DNA of 64,000 nucleotides from DLKC01 sp002478885. Its GTDB lineage: Bacteria; Bacteroidota; Bacteroidia; Chitinophagales; Chitinophagaceae. Shown piece by piece: positions 7,342 through 15,400 of the stretch. The first letter of the stretch is position 1; the number at the start of each line of letters is the position of its first letter. The notes beneath the pieces are model-generated. The model made no database searches and was not told where the DNA came from. It was given only the letters and a program-made list of their open reading frames with translations. The translations under genes were made by a program, and so were the position numbers. The stretch spans positions 496,001 to 560,000 of the forward strand of contig JAXLUI010000001.1 of NCBI GenBank assembly GCA_046329585.1, in the 5' to 3' direction.

Positions 7342-9369
7342 ATGAAACTAACAATGAGATTTTTCCTGATCTTTTTATTGCCGCTACTTTCTTTTCAACC
7401 TGCCGATGGTCAATTGAATAAAGACAGTCTCTTACTATCATTAAAAAATCCACCTAACGACAGCACAAAGGCTGACCTGTTAAGGTCTTTGAGTGAATAC
7501 TATGTAAGATTAAAACCAGACACGTCAATGATTTTGGCCAGGCAGGCCATTGAACTGGCCAGAAAGGCAAGATCGGCTGAAATAGAAGGGTCTGCGACCT
7601 TTACACTTGCGAAAGTGTACGAGTTTCTTGGCAACTATACGACAGCCCTTGAACTGTTTCTCGAGTCGCTTAAAATAAACGAGTCGGTAAAAGATGAAAG
7701 TATGGTAGCTTCCTGTCTTTTATTTATAGGCGACATTTACAAACTTCAAAGTAATCATGCGGAATCGCTTTCTTATTATTATAAATCGTTGGAAAGATCG
7801 GCCAATATCAGCGACTCTGTTGACAAACATGATCTGGTCGCGTGGATAGACCTTGGTCTCGGCGACACCTACGAGTCGATGAACAGGCTTGATTCAGCCG
7901 AATATTATATCAATTCCAGCTATGACTTAATAAAAAAATACGGGATCCCTTACCTGGCTGGCCGGGCTTTGAAAACATACGGTAATATTTACTCGAGAAA
8001 CGGGCAATTAGCAAAAAGCATGCAGTATTATAGGGCAAGCATAGTGGAACTGACGGCGACAAATGATCTGTTTAATATAGCCCAGTCAACCCTGGGAATC
8101 GCCCGGCTTTTTCAAAAATCAGGCCTTGCAGACTCTTCGAAATTTTATGCGTGGCAGTCGCTGTCGATTGCGCAAAGAGGAGGTTTCCTCCTCGAGATTC
8201 TGAATTCCGCTCAATTTCTTTCCGATCATTATAAAGAATTGCGCAAGATAGACAGCGCTTTCTATTACCAGCAGATAACCGTTTCCGCCAAAGACTCCCT
8301 TTTTAGCAGGGAAAAAATCATTGATTTTCAGAATGTCGTTTTTAATGAGCAGCTAAACAACGAGAAAATAGCGGAAGCCCGGGAGCAGGTAAGAAATGAA
8401 ATAAAGTTTTATGTCTTGTTTGCCGGTCTTGCAGTATTGTTGTTGATTGCAATCATACTGCTGCGAAATATCCGGAACAAAAAGAAGGCAAATGATTTGC
8501 TTCATCTTCAGAAAAAAGAGATCGATGAGCAAAAACAAAAGATAGAAAAGGCTTTTAATGACCTCAGCTCAACACAAACTCAACTTATTCAGTCAGAAAA
8601 AATGGCCTCGCTTGGCGAGCTTACGGCCGGCATTGCACACGAAATACAAAATCCGTTGAACTTCATCAATAATTTCTCCGATGTTAATACTGATCTCATC
8701 AGGGAAATGGAAGAAGAACTGGCTGCAGGGAACCAGGATATAGCTTTGGACATAGCAAAAGATATCAGGGAAAACGAACAAAAGATCAATCACCATGGCA
8801 AACGGGCTGAAGCCATTGTTAAAGGTATGCTTCAACATTCCCGTTCAAGTTCGGGTCAAAAGGAATCGATCAATATTAACCGGCTTGCAGATGAATATAT
8901 CCGTCTTGCTTTTCATGGACACAGGGCTAAGGACAAATCATTCTCAGCCTCGTTCAATACCGAGTTTGATGCCGCCATTGACAAGTTTAACGTGATGCCC
9001 CAGGAAATGGGGCGGGTGCTGTTGAATTTATATAATAATGCCTTTTATGCCGTAAATGAAAAAAAGAAAACGATTGAGACGCAAAACCCCGATGCAGTCG
9101 CGCCTGTCTATGAACCGTTAGTAACGGTGAGCACCAAAAAAGAAATAAATGGAATTTCCATAACCGTCGCAGACAATGGTAATGGAATTCCTCAAAAAGT
9201 GATTGACAAGATTTTTCAACCTTTTTTTACTACCAAACCTACAGGACAGGGAACAGGCCTTGGGTTAAGCCTGAGTTATGACATCGTAAAAGCGCATGGC
9301 GGCGGCATAAAAATAGAAACCACGGAGGGCGAAGGAACAAAATTTATTATCAGCCTGCCCAATACGTAA
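7342..9369 (+). CDS. TPR sensor histidine kinase
   Basis: A 675-aa kinase with an N-terminal signal sequence (ends near SFQPADGQ), several TPR-like helical repeats (about 30-310) that would be periplasmic, one membrane helix (about 353-373), a coiled coil, the H-box GIAHEIQNPLNFI with His433, NLYNNAFYAV and GTGLGLSLS. It is a typical Bacteroidota TPR sensor kinase with no receiver domain. It is transcribed away from the precursor operon, sharing a 294-bp intergenic region with the 19-bp repeats; sensing related to that operon is possible but unproven. The CotH-like gene starts 24 bp downstream and is probably co-transcribed. Confidence 0.9.
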   Translation: MKLTMRFFLIFLLPLLSFQPADGQLNKDSLLLSLKNPPNDSTKADLLRSLSEYYVRLKPDTSMILARQAIELARKARSAEIEGSATFTLAKVYEFLGNYTTALELFLESLKINESVKDESMVASCLLFIGDIYKLQSNHAESLSYYYKSLERSANISDSVDKHDLVAWIDLGLGDTYESMNRLDSAEYYINSSYDLIKKYGIPYLAGRALKTYGNIYSRNGQLAKSMQYYRASIVELTATNDLFNIAQSTLGIARLFQKSGLADSSKFYAWQSLSIAQRGGFLLEILNSAQFLSDHYKELRKIDSAFYYQQITVSAKDSLFSREKIIDFQNVVFNEQLNNEKIAEAREQVRNEIKFYVLFAGLAVLLLIAIILLRNIRNKKKANDLLHLQKKEIDEQKQKIEKAFNDLSSTQTQLIQSEKMASLGELTAGIAHEIQNPLNFINNFSDVNTDLIREMEEELAAGNQDIALDIAKDIRENEQKINHHGKRAEAIVKGMLQHSRSSSGQKESININRLADEYIRLAFHGHRAKDKSFSASFNTEFDAAIDKFNVMPQEMGRVLLNLYNNAFYAVNEKKKTIETQNPDAVAPVYEPLVTVSTKKEINGISITVADNGNGIPQKVIDKIFQPFFTTKPTGQGTGLGLSLSYDIVKAHGGGIKIETTEGEGTKFIISLPNT

Positions 9370-9393
9370 ACACATCATCATAAATAAACTCTT

Positions 9394-10467
9394 ATGGCAA
9401 AACCTCATTTTGTAACATACTGTATTGTGGCAGCATTGATCCCGTTAAGCCCGCTCCGGCTGTCGGCCCAGGACAAAGGCGACGGCGATCTTTTTTCGAC
9501 AGACAGCGTATTACAAATTACGGTAAGTGGCAATACAAAAGAACTTTTTAACGACAGGGATGAAAACTCCTCAATGCACCCAATGGTAATTTCCTGCCAG
9601 GATAAAAACGGCCAACAAGCCCGGTTGAATGTAAACATAAAGACAAGGGGGCATTTCCGAAAATCGGCCCAGAACTGTATCTACCCTCCCCTGCAGTTTA
9701 ATTTTACTGCAAGTGATACGCTTAGTCAATCTTTGTTTAGTAACCAGCATAAGTTAAAACTTGTAATGCCATGTGCAGGGGATGAATATGTAATCCGGGA
9801 ATACCTTGTTTATAAGTTATACAATCTTATTACTCCGCTAAGTTTTAAAGTAAGGCTTGCAAAACTCAATTTCGAAAACACGAATAAAAAAACCGCTGTT
9901 TCTTTTTATGGTTTTTTTATTGAGGAAGAAGATCAAATGGCACGCCGAAATAAATTTTCAGCGGTGGAATGGAAAATCAGGGCGGCGCAGTCAAAACGAG
10001 CCGAATTTATCCAAATGGCGGTTTTTGAATATATGATTGGTAATACAGACTGGTCGGTTGAATATCTTCAAAACATCAAACTCGCAACTGTTGACTCAAA
10101 CAGCGCACCAATAACCATCCCTTACGATTTTGATCATGCCGGCATTGTAAATACCCCTTACGCCCTGCCCGCCGAAGAATTACATTTATCTTCCATAAGG
10201 GAACGACGGTTTCGCGGATATTGTATAAACGACATGCAGGCATTTGACAGCGTTTTTGCAAAATTCAATGTGTTGAGGCCGGATTTTGAAAAGGTATACA
10301 GTTCGTGCCCGCTGCTCACTGATAAGTACAAAAAATCGACTCTTCAATACCTCTCCGGTTTTTACAAAACCATCAATGACGCAGCCGAAGCGAACAAAGA
10401 ATTCAGCTATCCTTGTGATCCAAACGGAACTGGGAATGTGATCATTAAGGGTCTTCGGGAAGATTAA
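9394..10467 (+). CDS. CotH-kinase-like secreted protein
   Basis: A 357-aa protein with a signal peptide ending near RLSAQ. It has features of the CotH/atypical secreted kinase fold: KTRGHFRKSAQ, KLKLVMPCAGDEYVIREYL, then GNTDWSVEYLQNIKL followed by ITIPYDFDHAG, where CotH proteins carry their Asn/Asp and D-x-D active-site residues. Known CotH proteins phosphorylate secreted substrates; whether this one does is unknown. It lies 24 bp after the TPR kinase and 101 bp before another kinase. The family assignment rests on motif spacing, not a search. Confidence 0.55.
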   Translation: MAKPHFVTYCIVAALIPLSPLRLSAQDKGDGDLFSTDSVLQITVSGNTKELFNDRDENSSMHPMVISCQDKNGQQARLNVNIKTRGHFRKSAQNCIYPPLQFNFTASDTLSQSLFSNQHKLKLVMPCAGDEYVIREYLVYKLYNLITPLSFKVRLAKLNFENTNKKTAVSFYGFFIEEEDQMARRNKFSAVEWKIRAAQSKRAEFIQMAVFEYMIGNTDWSVEYLQNIKLATVDSNSAPITIPYDFDHAGIVNTPYALPAEELHLSSIRERRFRGYCINDMQAFDSVFAKFNVLRPDFEKVYSSCPLLTDKYKKSTLQYLSGFYKTINDAAEANKEFSYPCDPNGTGNVIIKGLRED

Positions 10468-10568
10468 TAAGCCTGCGAAATAATCTTTATTATTTATACG
10501 GCTTTTCAAATATTCATTTATTTTCATGGATATTTAGGTCAAACCTGACAATAACAATCTAATCATCT

Positions 10569-11924
10569 ATGTCGGCAGAACCGATCATACTCTTTTTCCT
10601 GCTCAGATATCTCAAGAAAAAACTGGGCACTCCCGAATTGCTCGAGCGATGGGGAAAAAAGATCAATTATGCAATGATGGGCATAGGTGTTTTGTTTGTT
10701 GTTCAGATCGTTTCGGGCTTACAGATTTTGTTCGACTGGGTGTGGCATGCAGCAACACTCTATATTTTATACAAAATATATATAGAGAAAGAATTTCAAC
10801 ATGCGCGTAACCTTGTTTTGGCTGTGCTTCCGGTTATTATCGTTTCGGTCTTGAAAGACGCGGTAAACCTATTGCCGGATAGTATAAGCGATACACTAAT
10901 AAAATATGTAGGATTTGCATACCCTTTCTCTTTTATCTGGATGATCTATATGCTGGTGGTATTTAATAAACAGCAAAAAGCACTGGAAAAAGAAAAAAAG
11001 AAACGGCACGAAGAGGAACAGCTTAACAAAATAATCGCCGCCAAGAAGGATGAACTTGAAATCATGGTTAACCAGCGCACCGCTGAAATACTAAAACAAA
11101 AAGAAGAACTCGAAAACACCCTGGTAGAACTCAGAGCTACACAATCGCAACTTATACACTCAGAAAAAATGGCTTCCCTGGGAGAACTTACCGCAGGGAT
11201 TGCCCATGAAATTCAAAACCCGCTTAATTTTGTTAACAATTTTTCCGAGGTAAATAAAGAACTTATCGAAGAACTTAAAGAAGAAATGAAACGTGGGGCT
11301 GAAGCTGATGCGGACCTCCAGGAAGAAATACTGCTCGACCTTGCTCAAAACCTTGAAAAGATAAACTTCCACGGCAAACGCGCCGACGCCATTGTGAAGA
11401 GCATGCTGCAGCACTCCCGGGCCAATGCAGGACAGCAGGAACCAACCGATATTAATGCGCTTGCAGACGAATATTTACGCTTATCCTATCACGGCATAAG
11501 GGCCAAAGACAAAATATTCAATGCAACTATCCATACGGGCTTTGACGAAAACATCGGGAAAATAAACCTTGTTCCGCAGGATATTGGCCGCGTATTACTG
11601 AACTTATATAACAACGCATTTTACGCCGTAGCAGAGAAAAAGCAACAGCAGCAACAACATTACGATCCTGCAATCACTGTTAGCACAAAAAAAATCAATA
11701 ATAAGGTAGAGATACGCGTAAAAGACAATGGCAACGGTATTCCCCAAAAAGTACTCGACAAAATATTCCAGCCATTTTTTACCACCAAACCAACCGGCCA
11801 GGGCACCGGCCTTGGCTTAAGTTTAAGTTACGATATCATAAGAGCACACGGCGGTGAAATAAAGGTTGACACTACCGAAGGCGCCGGAACCGAATTCATT
11901 ATTTATTTGCCCGTTACTCAATAA
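10569..11924 (+). CDS. Membrane histidine kinase without extracytoplasmic sensor
   Basis: A 451-aa protein with about four hydrophobic segments in residues 30-140, a highly charged coiled coil (140-200), the H-box GIAHEIQNPLNFV (His213), NLYNNAFYAV, DNGNGIP and GTGLGLSLS. No periplasmic domain or receiver is seen, so the signal is probably membrane or cytoplasmic. The transmitter is about as similar to the other three kinases here as they are to each other. A glutamine run (codons near 11645-11660) marks a variable loop in the ATPase domain. Confidence 0.88.
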   Translation: MSAEPIILFFLLRYLKKKLGTPELLERWGKKINYAMMGIGVLFVVQIVSGLQILFDWVWHAATLYILYKIYIEKEFQHARNLVLAVLPVIIVSVLKDAVNLLPDSISDTLIKYVGFAYPFSFIWMIYMLVVFNKQQKALEKEKKKRHEEEQLNKIIAAKKDELEIMVNQRTAEILKQKEELENTLVELRATQSQLIHSEKMASLGELTAGIAHEIQNPLNFVNNFSEVNKELIEELKEEMKRGAEADADLQEEILLDLAQNLEKINFHGKRADAIVKSMLQHSRANAGQQEPTDINALADEYLRLSYHGIRAKDKIFNATIHTGFDENIGKINLVPQDIGRVLLNLYNNAFYAVAEKKQQQQQHYDPAITVSTKKINNKVEIRVKDNGNGIPQKVLDKIFQPFFTTKPTGQGTGLGLSLSYDIIRAHGGEIKVDTTEGAGTEFIIYLPVTQ

Positions 11925-11940
11925 TTGTGATACCAGCAGC

Positions 11941-11979
11941 GGAATGCATGGCATCGTTCCTTGCGTCGCACTCTTCAAC
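11941..11979 (-). repeat. Interspersed TGCGACGCAA repeat, copy 2
   Basis: Core TTGCGTCGCA at 11961-11970, 37 bp after the kinase stop. On the minus strand it reads GAAGAGTGCGACGCAAGG and then ACGATGCCATGCATTCC, a tail resembling the copies at 1912 and 62785. Confidence 0.65.
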
Positions 11980-12093
11980 ATCTTTAACCCTGCTGATCTA
12001 TTTCCATGTCATCTTACCTTCACGCCCCCTTCCAGGGTTTTACAAGTGCTTTAAAGCATAAGCCAAGTGCAAGGCAAAGCGGCGTAGCGCGAT

Positions 12094-12147
12094 GCAGTAC
12101 AAGAGTGCGACGCAACAGCAGTCGCAGCGCTTACTATAGCCCGGCTC
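12094..12147 (+). repeat. Interspersed TGCGACGCAA repeat, copy 3
   Basis: Core at 12106-12115 with the fuller form: GTACAAGAG before it, CAGCAG just after it and GCCCGGCTC about 25 bp further on. It is inverted relative to copy 2. Confidence 0.75.
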
Positions 12148-12487
12148 CAGGAAATTCTGTTTAACCAAACTTTAATTTATTGTGAAGTCCTTCAGAGCGA
12201 ATCTTAAATTGTATATTTACCTCTTATTTTAGTACGATTTTCAATATCCCAAAGAAAAAGCCTGAATAACTAGTACAGGTCCGGCAATTATACCTTATGA
12301 AGTTTCTTTCCGTTCCTCGCTATTTAATGCAGGGTAAAGCGCTGCATAATTCAAAAGTTCAACCAACTAACACCAAAACCAGGCTGTTTAAATCAAACGC
12401 TCATGCAATTTTCATCAGATGCCGCATGGCTCTTTTGAAAACTGTAAAACTCTATTAAAAAACCTTAGTGATCAAAACCCCAGTCTA

Positions 12488-15400
12488 ATGAGAAATTCCT
12501 TTACAACCCGTTATTTCAGGTATTTTATTTCCGCATCGGTATTATTTCTCGCAAGCCGAGCTAATGCTCAAACACTAAATATTTCGGACTTCGTAGTGTA
12601 TGCAAGCACGAATAATATTTCGCAGACCACACTTTCGCAGTTAACTGCAAAAGGTTATGGCGTGCAGATAGGTGCAGGTTCTAAAATAGTGTCGGGTAAT
12701 ATTGGGAGTTGTTTCCCGATAAAAACGACCGGTATTGCAACGTTGCTAAGTAACCTGCATAGCGGCAGCACTATTCAATTAGCTGCAGGAAACCAGGTAA
12801 ACGGACGAATAAGTGCAGCCAATGCCGGGAGTTCCACAGGATCGGTTTTTACTGCGGGTACAGGCACATCGCTAAAAGGCAACCTTGATATTAAGGGAAG
12901 CATAACAATAGGTTCAGGCAGCAGTGTTACAGGTATTGTAACACATCCAAATGGCACTGTATATAATGGTCCCGTTCCATCAGGGGGCGAAGTAAAAGGA
13001 AACCCATCTTTACCGGTGCTTCCATTGCTTCCCGCGGTTAAAACTTTTGCAGCGGCTGGCACTACCGATATAAAGTCAACAAAAAGCATTGCACCGGGTG
13101 CTTACGGTAAAATAAATCTTACCGGCAACAGCACAGTTACTTTTTCAGGCCCTGGTGTTTACATATTCACTGCTATCGCCAATTCAGGAGACCAAAATAA
13201 GTTTGTATTCGATTTTAAAAACAGTGCTGACGGCGTATTCGTCGTTGAGGTAGTTGGCGATGTAAATCTTGGAAAGATTATATCGCAAATGGTTAATGGC
13301 GGAAGCGCATCCCGTATTTATGCTGAAACACATGGAAAAGGCAATACCTGTTCCTATGGGGCTTTTGCATGGTCGATGGATAATTGTTCACAAACCGCGA
13401 ACTGGTACGGTACAGTTTATGCTCCTTATGCAGGAATTAATATAGGAGCAGGAGCAGGTTCTGCTAAGGTCACGGGTGCATTATGGACGAGCACACAGGT
13501 TAAAATTCAAAATGCTGTTACAATAGAATATGCCCCTTATATACAATGCAGTACCCCGAATGTAAACGCAGGCCCTGACAAAGCATTAACTTGTGAAACA
13601 ACCCAGGTTGTTCTTAATGGTTCTTCTGCCACCGCAGGTATCCAATACTGTTGGACAGCAATAAACGGAGGTCAGATTGTTTCAGGGGCTAATTCAGCAT
13701 CACCGACAGTTTCAAAGGCTGGTACTTATATTCTTACAGTCACAACTACCGGCGGGTGCAAAGCCACTGATACTGCTATTGTTAGTTTCACTCCTTGCAT
13801 ATTACCGTATTATCCACCCCCGGTTGGCGGTAAAGTTAAAAACCTGATTGGTTCGGAACTTAGTTCCTTAGCGGAACATTTTGTAGAAGGCCAGGACAGC
13901 CTCCAGGAGATATTTACGTTGTTGCATGATAGCGTGTTGGTAGAGGTAATATCGCTGGCGGGCAAACATGACCAGTTATTGGCGCTCTTGCAAACGCCAC
14001 CATACGGTTTGACAGATACCGTTGACAATGGCCCCGGATCACTGATTATAACAGGGAAATTTCCCGTTGCCAACCTGAAAAAATTAGACAGCCTGCCAAC
14101 ATTGATTGATTACTGCAGACCATTATTCCCCCCGGTAAATAACAGCGGTGTTGTAAACTCTTCGGGAGATACGGCGCTTTATACAAATTTTGTTCGCACC
14201 GGTTACAGCCTAACAGGAGAAGGTGTAAAAGTTGGCGTAATATCCAACAGTTTTAATACGTTGCCAGGTAACCCGGCGCAAACAGATATAGTGAATGGCG
14301 ACCTGCCTGGTGCAGGAAACCCGGACGATCCGACACCGGTGCATAATTTGAGGGAATATCCTTACGGCAGAGCTACTGATGAGGGCCGCGCCATGTTACA
14401 AATCGTTCACGATATAGCACCCAAGGCAAAACTGGCTTTCAGAACAGGCTTTATAAGCGCCGGAGATTTTGCCCTAGGTATTCGCGCCTTGCAACAAGAT
14501 AGTTGCAATGTAATTGTAGATGACGTTACTTATATTACAGAACCTTTCTTTGCAGATGGTGTAATCTCAAATGCTGTAGATGAGGTAGCAGCGCAGGGAG
14601 TCTCTTACTTTACGGCTGCGGGTAATTTTGGCAACAAATCTTACCGAAACAACTTCAACCCTGTTCCGGCGCCTGATACACTTTCAGGATTCGCTCATGA
14701 TTTTGGCGGGGGAGATATTTACCAGAGCCTTAGCCTTGCACCAGGAACATATACTATTGTTCTGCAATGGGAAGACAAATTCTATTCGCTTGATCCTTCC
14801 AGTGCAGGCGCAAAGAACGACTTTGACATTTACCTGAAGGATAATAACGGGAATACATTGTTTGGATTTAACCGTAACAATATTGGCGGAGATCCGATCG
14901 AAGTATTACCTTTTACAGTTACGACCAACACGACGACAAATATTATGATCGTGAGAGCTGCAGGAACCGGCAACGTACCTGTTAAATATGTTGTATTCAG
15001 GGGCGAGCCGGTAATCAACGAATACAACACTGGCACCTCAACAATTGTTGGCCAGGCAAATGCTGCAGGCGCCATGACTGTTGGCGCTGTGCTTTACTCA
15101 AATACGCCGGCTTACGGAGTAAATCCTCCGACCATAGCTTCCTTCTCATCAACCGGTGGGAACGCTATTAGCGGAGTTCCAAGGAACAAGCCTGATTTTG
15201 CCGGGCCGAATGGTATAAACACAACAGTGTATATGGGCGGCAGCAATATAGACGGAGATTTGTTTCCAAATTTCTTCGGAACATCTGCAGCTGCGCCGCA
15301 CATTGCCGGTGTAGCAGCCCTGGTTATGGAAGCCAGGAAAAAATACTATGATGAACAAATACAACCGTCGCAGCTAAGGACGATTTTACAAACTACGGCT

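Larger units (their letters stand above)
11925..12487. other. Intergenic region with two inverted interspersed repeats
   Basis: A 563-bp gap between the kinase and the exoprotein gene. It holds two copies of the TGCGACGCAA family in opposite orientation, with cores at 11961 and 12106. An in-frame ATG at 12419 extends the exoprotein ORF, but the signal peptide argues for 12488. I see no other gene. Confidence 0.5.
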
